Assembly: GCA_009927055.1 (NCBI GenBank)
Contig: RFNS01000301.1
Span: forward strand, 1-49,357
Direction: 5' to 3'
DNA from: Alphaproteobacteria bacterium
GTDB taxonomy: Bacteria; Pseudomonadota; Alphaproteobacteria; UBA9219; RFNS01
Length of the DNA stretch: 49,357 nt
The notes under the pieces were generated by a model. The model was not told where the DNA came from and ran no database searches. It worked only from the letters and a program-made list of their open reading frames with translations. Position 1 is the first letter of the stretch; every line of letters begins with the position of its first letter. Made by a program: the position numbers and the translations under genes. Below, piece after piece: positions 11,065 to 20,079 of this stretch.

Positions 11065-12498
11065 TTAGTTCACGTGCTCAGAGCCTTCGTGGGTGGCCAA
11101 GCCATTGCCGCCGTGCACACCCAAAAGTTTGAGCTTGCGATGAAGGGCCGAGCGTTCCATGCCCACAAAATTGGCCGTGCGCGAAATATTGCCGCCAAAG
11201 CGCGTAACCTGCGCCAGCAAATATTCACGTTCAAACATCTCACGCGCATCACGCAATGGCAGCGACATAATCTCGCCCCCCTTTTCCCAGCGCAGCACAT
11301 GCGGGGCGGCGTTGGTAATTTCTGGCGGCAGTTGATCGGCGCGGATCAACTCGCTGCTGTCGCCCGATGACATAATCAGCACCCATTCCATGGCGTTGCG
11401 CAGCTGACGCACATTGCCGGGCCAGCTGTAGGCCTGAAGCGCCGCCAGCGCATCTTCCCCCAGCTCACGCGGGGCCACACCCGCAATATCAGAGGCGCGT
11501 TGAAGAAAATATTTCGCCAGCATCGGAATATCATCGCGCCGCTCAGCAAGGCCAGGAATGGCGATGGGCACCACATTCAGGCGATAATACAAATCTTGCC
11601 GCAGGCGGCCAGCCTGCATTTCTTCCTCAGGGTCTTTGTTGGTAATGGCCACCACGCGCACATCGCATTCAACCTTTGTTTGGCCACCCACGCGCACGAA
11701 GGTCAGATCGTGCAGCACGCGCACAATTTTTCCCTGCGTTTCAAGCGGCATGTCGGCGATTTCATCCAGCACCAGCGTGCCGCCATTCGCTTGCTCAAAT
11801 AAACCGATTTTACGGTTGCTGCTGGCAGTTGCCTCTGCCCCAAATAATTCCTGTTCAAATTGATCGGCCCGCAGCGTGGCGCAATTCACCATCACAAAAG
11901 GGCCTTCGGCACGGCGCGATTTGGCATGCAGCATGCGTGCCGCCACTTCTTTGCCCGATCCCTGAGGCCCCAGCAGAAGAACGCGACTGCTGGTGGGGGC
12001 CGCCCGCCCGACCATCTGGATCACAGCGTTGATGGCATTAGACTTTCCCATCAGTTGGTTTTGGTCCCCCGCCCCTGTGCGCTTCAGCTCTATATTCTCG
12101 CGCCGTAGCCGAGAGGCTTCGAGCGCGCGCTGCACCATCAGCAGCAGGCGATCGGTCTTGAAAGGCTTCTCAATAAAATCGTAGGCGCCGCGCTTGATGG
12201 CCGCCACAGCGGTTTCAATGTTGCCATGGCCGCTGATCATCAGCACAGGCACATCGGCATAGTCGCGCATAATCACGTCTAAAATTTGCATGCCATCCAT
12301 GCGGCTGCCGTGCAGCCAGATATCGAGAATGACCAGACTGGGTTTTTTCGAGTTGATGGCCTGCAACGCATCATCGGCGTTAGAGGCTTCGCGACATTTA
12401 TATCCCTCGTCGCCCAGCACCTCGGTCATCAGCTTGCGGATATCCTGCTCGTCATCGACAACAAGGACATCGTGGCTGGAGACTTTTTCTTTGTTCAT
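11065..12498 (-). CDS. ntrX: Nitrogen-regulation-family response regulator NtrX
   Basis: DNA-binding response regulator paired with NtrY. The receiver domain (about 9-125) has the acidic pair at 15-16, the phospho-acceptor Asp59 and Lys111. The AAA+ domain has Walker A GPQGSGKE (177-184) and Walker B TLVLDEIAD (241-249). The C-terminal FIS-type helix-turn-helix is near residues 430-465 (ISRTANFVGMERSALHRKLK). The GAFTGA loop that contacts sigma-54 is replaced by GAEATASSNRK at about 220-230, so direct sigma-54 activation is unlikely. As far as I know this is common in alphaproteobacterial NtrX. The gene follows ntrY by 72 bases and precedes the HAD gene by two. Confidence 0.94.
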   Translation of the reverse strand: MNKEKVSSHDVLVVDDEQDIRKLMTEVLGDEGYKCREASNADDALQAINSKKPSLVILDIWLHGSRMDGMQILDVIMRDYADVPVLMISGHGNIETAVAAIKRGAYDFIEKPFKTDRLLLMVQRALEASRLRRENIELKRTGAGDQNQLMGKSNAINAVIQMVGRAAPTSSRVLLLGPQGSGKEVAARMLHAKSRRAEGPFVMVNCATLRADQFEQELFGAEATASSNRKIGLFEQANGGTLVLDEIADMPLETQGKIVRVLHDLTFVRVGGQTKVECDVRVVAITNKDPEEEMQAGRLRQDLYYRLNVVPIAIPGLAERRDDIPMLAKYFLQRASDIAGVAPRELGEDALAALQAYSWPGNVRQLRNAMEWVLIMSSGDSSELIRADQLPPEITNAAPHVLRWEKGGEIMSLPLRDAREMFEREYLLAQVTRFGGNISRTANFVGMERSALHRKLKLLGVHGGNGLATHEGSEHVN

Positions 12499-12570
12499 GC
12501 ATGCCTCGCGAAGGAAGAATCAAAAACCATTTTCATTATGACGAAAATATGACACATCGGCCAGCACTCT

Positions 12571-14790
12571 TTACGCCGCCGCCAGCATAGCATCATTGAA
12601 CCTGATTTCAACACGCGCGCCGCCCGAAGGATCATCGCCCAAAATCAACCGCCCTGAATGGTCTTCAACAATTTTTTTAACAATGGCCAGCCCAAGCCCC
12701 GTTCCTTTGGCGCGCGTGGTCACATAAGGTTCGGTCAGCCGCTCGCGATCTTCTTTCGGCAATCCTTTGCCGTTGTCAGATACGGTCAGCACAATTTCTT
12801 GTTGCGGCGTGTGTCGCAGCGACACAACAATCTGCCCCTGGGGTTGGGGCTGATCCTGCAGGCGGGCTTCGGTGGCCTCCATCGCGTTCTTGATCAGATT
12901 ATTCAAAACCTGGCTGATCTGCCCGCGATCGAGCGACATCATCACCGGCGTCTCTGGCATATCCAGCCGAATGGCAATGTGCGTGTTCGAGTGCGCGTAA
13001 AGCACCCCCACATCCTGGCACAGTTGGCGCAAATCGGCCGGCTGCATCATGGGCTGGGGCATGCGGGCAAAGGCCGAAAATTCTTCCACCATGCGGCGCA
13101 ACTCATCCACCTGACGCACAATCGTATCGGTCAGGCGCGTAAATGTTTCAGGATCGCTGGAAATTTCAGAAAGATATTTTCTGTTCAGGCGTTCCGCCGC
13201 CAGCTGAATGGGCGTGAGGGGATTTTTAATTTCATGCGCAATGCGCCGCGCCACATCGGCCCATGCGGCTTTTCGCTGGGCCGATTGCAGCTCTGATAAA
13301 TCATCCAGCGTCACCACATATCCGCGCAGTTCATGATCGGTCACATCGGCGGCCATGCGGATAAAAAATGTTTTGCCCAGCGACATTTCGTTATCCGATT
13401 TTTTTGTGACCTCGATTTGCGATTCACGCACACGCTGGGTGCGCGAAAGGCTGGCCGCCATTTCATGAATTTCAGGAAAAATATCGGCCACGGGGCGCCC
13501 CACCACTTTGTCGGCTTCGGGCAGACCCAAAAGCTGTAACGCCATCTGGTTGATCAGCGTAATATGGCCGCGTTGATCGACCCCCATCACGCCGGCGGGC
13601 ACCGACGAAAGCACGGCTTCGGTAAAGCGGCGACGGCGATCAATCAGGCGATTGGCGGCTACCAAATCTTCACGCTGGGTGTCCAGCTGTTCGGTCATGC
13701 GGTTAAAGGCGCGCCCCAGCAGCAGCAGCTCGTCATCCGTTTCGTCATCGGTGTTCAGGGGCACGCGGGCCGATAAATCGCCCCCGCGCACGCGCTCGGC
13801 CGCCGCCATCAACTCGCTAATGGGGCGCACAAGCCGCGAGGCAAAATTAAGCCCAAACCACACCGCCGCCATCAACAGCAATGCGGCGACAATTAAAAAA
13901 ATCATGGTGATGGTGATTTGCAAATCTGATCGGCGACCTTCTAGCTGAGAATACTGTCGTACCGCATCTTGCGTGGTGGCCATGTGCGCCAGCACCTGGG
14001 GTTCTACAAATCGGCCCACAAACAAATAGGTATCCGGATAGTTTTCAAGCCTGACAAGCGCGCGAATGCGCTCGGCATCGCTGCTGACCACCAGCACCAC
14101 ATCGCCTTGGTTGGCTTTGCCCACCAGCTCGGTCAACGGTTCAAAGCTGATGGCATAAGACCAGCGCGACCGCGCCACAATCCGCCCATCGCTGTCAAAC
14201 ACCACGGCTTCAGAAAGATTGCGGGCGTTCGCCTGCGCATCGATCAGCTGGTTCATCAGTTCGGGGTACAGTTTAAGGCGCACGGCTTCACGATCCAGAA
14301 TATTGGCCAAATCCAGCGCATCGGCACGAATGTTTTGCTGATGCTCCTTCATATAAGCCTCGGCCACTGCCAGCGATTCATTAATCGCCGTGCTGACCTT
14401 GTCTGAAAACCACGCCTGCACCCCAAAATAGAAAAAAAGCGCGGCAAACACCGCCACCACAAGAGATGACGCCACAAACAGCGCAAACACACTGACCAGC
14501 CGCACATGCAGGCGCGAGCCCGCTTTGTTCTGCCGCCTGATTTGGATCAGCTTCCATATTTTTGTGCCGGCCATCACCGTAATCAGCAACAGCAAAAATA
14601 CATCTAAAATCAGCAGCGCTGTCATAGCGCTGGCATCAAGCCTGAAGGGCAGAACATCGGCCAGCGCGGCATAGGTCACCATGGCCGCCGCAATCACCGC
14701 TGCCAGCAAAACCACGGTCAGGCGGCGATGAAATTTAACGCGCCGACCCCAGGCGGCAATTCGCGCAAAGGTTAGTTCGCCCGCCGCCAT
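12571..14790 (-). CDS. ntrY: Sensor histidine kinase NtrY
   Basis: Membrane histidine kinase of 739 residues that phosphorylates NtrX. Order of elements: three or four N-terminal membrane helices (for example VVLLAAVIAAAMVTYAALA and LLILDVFLLLLITVMAG), a periplasmic region, a further helix (ITMIFLIVAALLLMAAVWFG), HAMP (about 345-400), and PAS (around FTEAVLSSVPAGVMGVDQRG). The dimerisation helix carries the phosphorylated His519 (RRIAHEIKNPLTP). The ATPase domain follows with DNGKGLPKED and GTGLGLAIVKKI. Its start codon shares one base with the dusB stop (TGATG at 14792-14788). In most alphaproteobacteria ntrBC lies between dusB and ntrY; here it is missing. Confidence 0.95.
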   Translation of the reverse strand: MAAGELTFARIAAWGRRVKFHRRLTVVLLAAVIAAAMVTYAALADVLPFRLDASAMTALLILDVFLLLLITVMAGTKIWKLIQIRRQNKAGSRLHVRLVSVFALFVASSLVVAVFAALFFYFGVQAWFSDKVSTAINESLAVAEAYMKEHQQNIRADALDLANILDREAVRLKLYPELMNQLIDAQANARNLSEAVVFDSDGRIVARSRWSYAISFEPLTELVGKANQGDVVLVVSSDAERIRALVRLENYPDTYLFVGRFVEPQVLAHMATTQDAVRQYSQLEGRRSDLQITITMIFLIVAALLLMAAVWFGLNFASRLVRPISELMAAAERVRGGDLSARVPLNTDDETDDELLLLGRAFNRMTEQLDTQREDLVAANRLIDRRRRFTEAVLSSVPAGVMGVDQRGHITLINQMALQLLGLPEADKVVGRPVADIFPEIHEMAASLSRTQRVRESQIEVTKKSDNEMSLGKTFFIRMAADVTDHELRGYVVTLDDLSELQSAQRKAAWADVARRIAHEIKNPLTPIQLAAERLNRKYLSEISSDPETFTRLTDTIVRQVDELRRMVEEFSAFARMPQPMMQPADLRQLCQDVGVLYAHSNTHIAIRLDMPETPVMMSLDRGQISQVLNNLIKNAMEATEARLQDQPQPQGQIVVSLRHTPQQEIVLTVSDNGKGLPKEDRERLTEPYVTTRAKGTGLGLAIVKKIVEDHSGRLILGDDPSGGARVEIRFNDAMLAAA

Positions 14791-15794
14791 CAGGCCGACC
14801 CTGCCTGCAACTGCGGCTGATAAAATTCATGAATGGTGTTGATGACCTGCACAGGTTCAGACATTTGGTTGATGATCGCCCGAAACTCGGCCGAGCGCGG
14901 CAAACCCTTGGTGTACCAGCTGATGTGTTTGCGTGCGATTTTAATGCCCGTGCCCACACCATAATGCGCCATCATATCATCGACATGACGCAAAATCAGT
15001 TGCAGCTGCACGGCAAGGGGCGGCACATCGGGCACGGCTCCTGTGGCCAAAAATTCCATCACCTGACGCAAAAACCAAGGCCGGCCATAGGCACCACGCC
15101 CAATCATCACCCCATCGGCACCCGATTGCCCAAGCGCGTTTTTCACATCATCGATGCTGGTAATATCGCCGTTCACAATCACGGGCAGTGTCACCGCCTC
15201 TTTCACCTTGCGCACAAAGGCCCAATCGGCCTGACCTTCATAAAACTGACAGCGCGTGCGGCCATGAATGGTGATCATTTTTATGCCGCTGTTTTGGGCA
15301 ATGTTGGCAAGGCTGGGGGCGTTCAGGCTGTTGGCATCCCACCCCATGCGCATTTTCAGGGTTACGGGCACATTCACGGCGCGTGCGGTGGCTTCTAAAA
15401 TTTTGCTGGCCGTCACCTCGTCACGCATCAGGTGCGAGCCGGCATAGCCATTCACCACTTTTTTGGCCGGACAGCCAAAATTAATATCCACAATATTCGC
15501 GCCCATATCCACCGCCAGCTTGGCGGCTTCGGCCATGGGTTCTGGCTCGCATCCGGCCAACTGTATGGCCATGGGATATTCTTCGGGCGTATTTTTGGCC
15601 ATCAGCAGCGTTTTGCGATTTTCGCGGATCATGGCGGCGCTGGCAATCATTTCAGATACCACAAGACCCGCACCAAAGCTTTTCACCAACCGCCTGAAAG
15701 GCATATCGGTCACGCCCGACATGGGGGCCAGAATCACCGGACTTTCAAGTGTCACGTGATCCAGTTGAATGGGCTTTTGGGCCTGAAAACTCAT
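14790..15794 (-). CDS. dusB: tRNA-dihydrouridine synthase B
   Basis: Flavoprotein reducing uridines to dihydrouridine in tRNA. TIM-barrel FMN-binding motifs are present: [17 protein letters not shown] near the start, [18 protein letters not shown] with the catalytic Cys, [16 protein letters not shown] and [13 protein letters not shown]. The ATG at 15794 gives 334 aa, the usual length. An upstream TTG at 15833 would add 13 hydrophobic residues without family support. It is the first gene of the minus-strand operon, divergent from ispDF with 83 bases between the starts, so the shared intergenic region probably contains both promoters. This is the nifR3 position known from rhizobia and Rhodobacter. 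Confidence 0.95.
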   Translation of the reverse strand: MSFQAQKPIQLDHVTLESPVILAPMSGVTDMPFRRLVKSFGAGLVVSEMIASAAMIRENRKTLLMAKNTPEEYPMAIQLAGCEPEPMAEAAKLAVDMGANIVDINFGCPAKKVVNGYAGSHLMRDEVTASKILEATARAVNVPVTLKMRMGWDANSLNAPSLANIAQNSGIKMITIHGRTRCQFYEGQADWAFVRKVKEAVTLPVIVNGDITSIDDVKNALGQSGADGVMIGRGAYGRPWFLRQVMEFLATGAVPDVPPLAVQLQLILRHVDDMMAHYGVGTGIKIARKHISWYTKGLPRSAEFRAIINQMSEPVQVINTIHEFYQPQLQAGSA

Positions 15795-15877
15795 GGCAAG
15801 AAAATAAAGGAAGGGGCCGATGAATGCAATCAATGCCTTTTGGTTGCGCTCTGGCGCTTAATCATTAATATGCCGGC

Positions 15878-17038
15878 ATGACTGTGACTTGCTTAATTGT
15901 TGCGGCCGGCAGTGGCGAGCGTTTTGGGGGCGACATCCCCAAACAATATCTCGATTTGGGGGGCATGCCCATTTTGCGCCGCAGCGTGCTGGCCTTTTTG
16001 CACCACCCGCTTATCAACGCGGTGCATGTCGTCTTTAACCCGAAACATGAGAAACTTTATCAGGCCGCGGTGGGCGATTTGCCCCTGCCCCCACCCACAA
16101 TCGGTGGCATCACGCGGCAAGATTCAGTGCGTTTAGGGCTGGAGGCGCTGGCCAGCCAACAAGGCCCACGGCATGTGCTGATCCACGATGCTGCAAGGCC
16201 GCTGATTGATGCCAACACCATTACCGACGTCTGCAAGGCGCTTGAGACGCACGCCGGGGCCATTGCCGCCAAACCGCTGGTGGATACACTGAAAAAAGCC
16301 GATGGCGCAACCATTGCCGCCACCATCGATCGCACCCATCTGTGGCAGGCACACACGCCGCAAGGGTTTCAATTCAACGCCCTTTATCAGGCGCATCAGA
16401 AAGCCAAGGGGCAGAATTTGACCGACGATGCCGCGGTGGCCGAAGCGGCAGGCTTGCCAGTGGCGCTGATCCCCTCTAACCCCGATAACATGAAAATTAC
16501 CAACCCCGATGATCTGGGCCGGGCGGCGCGTCTGCTGGGCCAGCCGCTGGATGATATCCGCACTGGTTTTGGGTTCGATGTTCATCGCCTTATTCCGGGC
16601 AATCTCATCACGCTGTGCGGGGTTGAAATTCCGCACAACCAAACGCTGGAAGGTCACAGCGATGCCGATGTGGCCCTGCATGCCGTGTGCGATGCTATTT
16701 TTGGCGCGCTGGGCGATGGCGATATCGGCATTCATTTCCCCAATACCGATCCGCAATGGCGCGGCAAGGCCAGTGGCCATTTTGTGCACTATGCCGTGGG
16801 CAAAGTGCGCGAGCGTGGCGGCGTGATAGCGCATGTTGATGTTACGTTGTTGTGCGAGCGCCCCAAAATAAGCGCCCACCGCCAGGCCATGTTGGCCAAG
16901 CTGGCCGAGCTGCTGGATGTGACGCCCGACCGCGTGGCCCTGAAAGCCACCACAACCGAACGCATGGGCTTTACCGGACGCGAAGAAGGCATTGCGGCCC
17001 AGGCCGTGGCCACCGTGCGCCTGCCCGTGGTGCGCTGA
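15878..17038 (+). CDS. ispDF: Bifunctional MEP cytidylyltransferase / MECDP synthase
   Basis: Fused enzyme of the non-mevalonate isoprenoid pathway. Residues 1 to about 225 are IspD, which makes CDP-methylerythritol: AAGSGERFGGDIPKQY near residues 8-23, then IHDAARPL, and THLWQAHTPQGF. Residues from about 229 to 386 are IspF, the cyclodiphosphate synthase. The metal ligands Asp234 and His236 sit in GFDVHRL, followed by EGHSDADVALHA, GDIGIHFPNTDPQW, and the C-terminal TTTERMGFTGREEGIAAQA. The fusion is characteristic of alphaproteobacteria. It is divergent from dusB and is followed 43 bases later by higB. Confidence 0.97.
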   Translation: MTVTCLIVAAGSGERFGGDIPKQYLDLGGMPILRRSVLAFLHHPLINAVHVVFNPKHEKLYQAAVGDLPLPPPTIGGITRQDSVRLGLEALASQQGPRHVLIHDAARPLIDANTITDVCKALETHAGAIAAKPLVDTLKKADGATIAATIDRTHLWQAHTPQGFQFNALYQAHQKAKGQNLTDDAAVAEAAGLPVALIPSNPDNMKITNPDDLGRAARLLGQPLDDIRTGFGFDVHRLIPGNLITLCGVEIPHNQTLEGHSDADVALHAVCDAIFGALGDGDIGIHFPNTDPQWRGKASGHFVHYAVGKVRERGGVIAHVDVTLLCERPKISAHRQAMLAKLAELLDVTPDRVALKATTTERMGFTGREEGIAAQAVATVRLPVVR

Positions 17039-17047
17039 TAATATTCC

Positions 17048-17076
17048 TTAACAATAGTATTGTACTGAGATATTAT
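17048..17076 (+). promoter_or_regulatory. higBA promoter with palindromic operator
   Basis: A -35 box TTAACA (17048-17053) and a -10 box TATTAT (17071-17076) are separated by exactly 17 bases. Between and overlapping them is a perfect inverted repeat, ACAATA-G-TATTGT (17051-17063), well placed for binding by the HigA antitoxin. The predicted transcription start (about 17083) falls on the higB ATG at 17082, so the transcript may be leaderless. The boxes and palindrome are seen directly; the operator and leaderless roles are inferred. Confidence 0.55.
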
Positions 17077-17081
17077 TGGCC

Positions 17082-17363
17082 ATGATCCGCTCGTTCAAGG
17101 ATAAACGCACAGCAGCTTTGTACGCGGGGATGGAAATAAAAAAGTTTGATAAACGGGTTCAGCAAAAGGCTTTTTCAAAACTCCAAGTTTTGGATTCAGC
17201 CATGCATCTGACCGATCTTTTGGTGCCGCCCGGTAACAGGCTTGAAGCGTTATCAGGCCGCAGGCGCGGGCAGCACAGCATTCGCGTGCATGATCAGTGG
17301 CGTCTTTGTTTTGTGTGGCGGAATGGCGGCGCCGATGATGTTGAACTTGTGGATTATCACTAG
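17082..17363 (+). CDS. higB: HigB/RelE-family toxin
   Basis: Predicted ribosome-dependent mRNA endonuclease of type II toxin-antitoxin systems. The 93 residues open with MIRSFKDKRTAALYAG, the HigB/plasmid-maintenance-killer N-terminus. Later come LVPPGNRLEALSGRRRGQHSIRV, HDQWRLCFVW and VELVDYH, all HigB family landmarks including the C-terminal His. The ATG at 17082 is preferred over a TTG six bases upstream because it matches the family start. No ribosome site is visible upstream, consistent with a leaderless message. higA follows after nine bases with a strong AGGAGG, so more antitoxin than toxin may be made. Confidence 0.9.
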   Translation: MIRSFKDKRTAALYAGMEIKKFDKRVQQKAFSKLQVLDSAMHLTDLLVPPGNRLEALSGRRRGQHSIRVHDQWRLCFVWRNGGADDVELVDYH

Positions 17364-17372
17364 GAGGGCAGA

Positions 17373-17738
17373 ATGACCATCTCTCATGACGATATCATGC
17401 TGGGGCGTGTTGATTTTTCAGGCCTTACGACCGGACGACGATTAAAACCTGTGACCGTGGGCCAGTTTATTCGTGACGAGTTGCTGAAACCGTTGGGCGT
17501 TTCACAATATCAGCTGGCCAAGGCGACGGGCCTCGGCCCCATGACAATCAGCGAAATTATTCGGGGCAAACGCCATGTGACCGCCACAACCGCTATTAAA
17601 CTGGGGTACTATTTTGGCATTAACCCGCAGTTTTTTATCAACATGCAGTCGCGTTATGATATGCTGAAAGCCATGTCGGGCAAGGCGGGAACCTTAGCCA
17701 AAAAAATTATCCCCTTCCATGCACAGACCGGAGCTTAG
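17373..17738 (+). CDS. higA: HigA-family antitoxin, XRE DNA-binding
   Basis: Antitoxin and likely repressor of higBA. A helix-turn-helix of the HigA type occupies about residues 30-85 (FIRDELLKPLGVSQYQLAKATGLGPMTISEIIRG, read in pieces), followed by GINPQFFINMQSRYDM, a signature of this antitoxin family. At 121 aa it is slightly longer than typical HigA because of an N-terminal extension of about 20 residues containing SGLTTGRRLKPVTVG. AGGAGG at 17362-17367 sits five bases before the ATG. The toxin-first order is the usual higBA order. Its stop lies four bases from the aspS stop on the other strand. Confidence 0.9.
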   Translation: MTISHDDIMLGRVDFSGLTTGRRLKPVTVGQFIRDELLKPLGVSQYQLAKATGLGPMTISEIIRGKRHVTATTAIKLGYYFGINPQFFINMQSRYDMLKAMSGKAGTLAKKIIPFHAQTGA

Positions 17739-17742
17739 GCGT

Positions 17743-19545
17743 TCAGCCTTTTTGTGGTGACGTTTTCAACTGAATATTCAACTCGCGCAGGCGTTCGGGC
17801 GGCACGGTGTTGGGGGCCTGCATCATCATATCCTCGGCCTGCTGGTTGAGGGGGAAGGCCACCACTTCACGAATATTGGGTTCATCGGCCAGCAGCATCA
17901 CAATCCGATCGATCCCTGGCGCACTGCCGCCATGAGGCGGAGCGCCCAGTTTGAATGCCGAAAGCAGGCCGCCAAAACGGCTTTCCAAATCGGCCGCGCT
18001 ATAGCCCGCAATCTCAAACGCCTTATACATAATTTCGGGCGAGTGGTTGCGAATAGCGCCCGATGATAACTCAACCCCATTGCACACAATATCGTACTGA
18101 TACGCTTTGATGCTCAGCGGATCTTTGGTCAACAGGGCCTCCAGCCCGCCCTGCGGCATGCTGAAAGGGTTGTGGCTGAAATCGATCTTCTTGCGCTCCT
18201 CATCCCATTCGTAAAACGGAAAATCGGTAATCCAGCAGAATTTGAAAATATTTTTCTCATACACATCCATTTCTTGGCCAATTTTGTTGCGCGCGGCGCC
18301 CGCCATTTTTGCACCAGCAGGCAGCTTATCGCACACAAAAAACACGGCATCGCCCGCTTCGGCCTTTGTCAGTTTTCTCAGCTCGTGCTGCGCGGCTTCG
18401 GGCACGAATTTGGCAATGGGGCCTTTGCCGCCATCGGCCTCAAACACAATATAGCCAAGGCCTGGCGCACCCTGCTCGCGCGCCCAATCGTTCAATTTAT
18501 CAAAGAAGCTGCGCGGCTTATCGCCCACTTTGGGCGCACGAATGCAACGCACTACCCCGCCCTGCTCAATCACTTGCTTAAACGCCTTAAATTCAACATC
18601 GGCGCGCTTAAAAACGTCGGTCACATCCACAATCACCAGCGGATTGCGTAAATCGGGCTTATCGCTGCCATAGGTCAGCATCGCTTCATCATAGGGAATG
18701 CGCACAAAAGGTGCGGGCGTAATGGCGGCGGGCGGCTGGCGCCTGAACCCTGCAAATTCGTGAAACACGCCGTGAAGCACAGGCTCTATCGCCGCAAAAA
18801 CATCTTCCTGCGTGACATAGCTCATTTCAAAATCGAGCTGATAAAACTCGCCAGGGCTTCTGTCGGCGCGGCTGTCTTCATCGCGGAAACATGGCGCGAT
18901 TTGAAAGTAACGATCGAACCCCGCAATCATCAACAGTTGCTTAAACTGTTGTGGCGCCTGCGGCAGGGCATAAAATTTTCCTGGATGCAGCCGGCTGGGC
19001 ACCAAAAAATCACGCGCACCTTCGGGGCTGCTGCTGGTGAGGATGGGGGTTTGATATTCCATAAACCCCTGGTCGATCATGCGGCGGCGGATGCTGGCAA
19101 TAACCTGACTGCGCAGCATCATGTTTTCGTGCAGGCGCTCGCGCCGCAAATCGAGAAAACGATAGCGCAGGCGGATATCCTCGCCCACTGGCGCATCGGC
19201 ATTCACCTGAAGCGGCAAAGGATCGGCCGCGCTGATGACCGAAAATTTTTCAATCTCAATTTCAATTTCACCGGTGGCCAGTTTGCTGTTTTGTGTTTCA
19301 TCGGGGCGGCGCACAACCTTGCCCACAACCGTCACAACGCTTTCGTTTTTGATGCTCTCCACCTGCGGCAGCAGGGGCGATTCACGATCGATCACGCATT
19401 GGGTGATGCCGTAATGATCGCGCACATCGATAAACAGCAGGCTGCCATGATCGCGCTTGCGGTGCACCCAGCCTGAGAGGGTGACATGTTGACCAATATG
19501 GCCCGCGCGCAGCTGGCCGCAGGTATGGGTGCGATAGGGGTGCAT
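17743..19545 (-). CDS. aspS: Aspartyl-tRNA synthetase
   Basis: Class IIb synthetase that charges tRNA-Asp. The 600-aa form starts at the ATG of 19545 ([14 protein letters not shown], the usual family start); longer frames to 19557 or 19563 add only a Cys-rich hexapeptide. The OB-fold anticodon domain covers residues 1 to about 115. Motif 2 reads [19 protein letters not shown], and motif 3 is [12 protein letters not shown]. The bacterial GAD insertion lies between motifs 2 and 3. Whether it is discriminating or also charges tRNA-Asn cannot be settled from this window. It is monocistronic here and convergent with higA. Confidence 0.96.
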   Translation of the reverse strand: MHPYRTHTCGQLRAGHIGQHVTLSGWVHRKRDHGSLLFIDVRDHYGITQCVIDRESPLLPQVESIKNESVVTVVGKVVRRPDETQNSKLATGEIEIEIEKFSVISAADPLPLQVNADAPVGEDIRLRYRFLDLRRERLHENMMLRSQVIASIRRRMIDQGFMEYQTPILTSSSPEGARDFLVPSRLHPGKFYALPQAPQQFKQLLMIAGFDRYFQIAPCFRDEDSRADRSPGEFYQLDFEMSYVTQEDVFAAIEPVLHGVFHEFAGFRRQPPAAITPAPFVRIPYDEAMLTYGSDKPDLRNPLVIVDVTDVFKRADVEFKAFKQVIEQGGVVRCIRAPKVGDKPRSFFDKLNDWAREQGAPGLGYIVFEADGGKGPIAKFVPEAAQHELRKLTKAEAGDAVFFVCDKLPAGAKMAGAARNKIGQEMDVYEKNIFKFCWITDFPFYEWDEERKKIDFSHNPFSMPQGGLEALLTKDPLSIKAYQYDIVCNGVELSSGAIRNHSPEIMYKAFEIAGYSAADLESRFGGLLSAFKLGAPPHGGSAPGIDRIVMLLADEPNIREVVAFPLNQQAEDMMMQAPNTVPPERLRELNIQLKTSPQKG

Positions 19546-19646
19546 ACAGCAAGCCATAGCCAAAAATTTTCAGCCTCGCAAATGATGTTGGGCTGCTTGA
19601 CATTCAATAGCAGGCCAAACATAAGTAACACGGAAGCAAGGAGAAA

Positions 19647-20042
19647 ATGATGTCAGAGGTAAAACCAGTTGACGTTGAAAAAGATGATAAATCGCTGGCA
19701 GAAATGCAAGAAGAAATTGAGAATTTCTTTTCTGGTTCTTATGATGCTGGACTTCAACACCCAGAATTATTCGCACTCTATGCAAAAATCATAACCCAGA
19801 GACATGGCTATATGGTTAGCGAAGCCATTGGTGTACATAGCAAACAATATGGTGATCTTGATTATCTGAAAGTCGATGGCGTGCTTGCGGAGATGATAAA
19901 ATGTATCGATGAATACTGTAAAGGCTACTCTTTGCGTGTTGCTTTCCATCAGGACGCTCCAAGTCTTATCTCTACCCGCATAGATCTTGTCAATGCGCGG
20001 TTGTCAATTGAACAATCCGTGGCAAACCTAACCCCTCCGTAA
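19647..20042 (+). CDS. Hypothetical acidic protein, 131 aa
   Basis: Not recognised. The frame starts at ATG 19647, with a second ATG at 19650 and a clear AAGGAG just upstream (19638-19643), so it is very likely translated. The N-terminal 30 residues are acidic and helical (VEKDDKSLAEMQEEIENFF). The middle is rich in Tyr and Ile, and there is no signal peptide or membrane helix. Base composition is lower in GC than its neighbours: 24 of 60 in the line 19741-19800. It is divergent from aspS and is followed 37 bases later by rnd. Its nature is unknown; acquisition by transfer is possible. Confidence 0.6.
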   Translation: MMSEVKPVDVEKDDKSLAEMQEEIENFFSGSYDAGLQHPELFALYAKIITQRHGYMVSEAIGVHSKQYGDLDYLKVDGVLAEMIKCIDEYCKGYSLRVAFHQDAPSLISTRIDLVNARLSIEQSVANLTPP

Positions 20043-20079
20043 TCATTTGAATGTGCCTGTTTTGGTGCTAGATTAGTTG

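Noticed and set aside
11808-11850. Missing GAFTGA loop in NtrX as a possible novelty
   Set aside because: To my knowledge, alphaproteobacterial NtrX proteins commonly lack this motif, so it is expected rather than new.
12658-13296. 212-codon plus-strand frame
   Set aside because: Antisense to the kinase domain of ntrY; His/Gly/Gln-rich with no support.
18760-19476. 238-codon plus-strand frame
   Set aside because: Antisense to aspS; low-complexity His/Gln/Ala-rich composition typical of a shadow frame.
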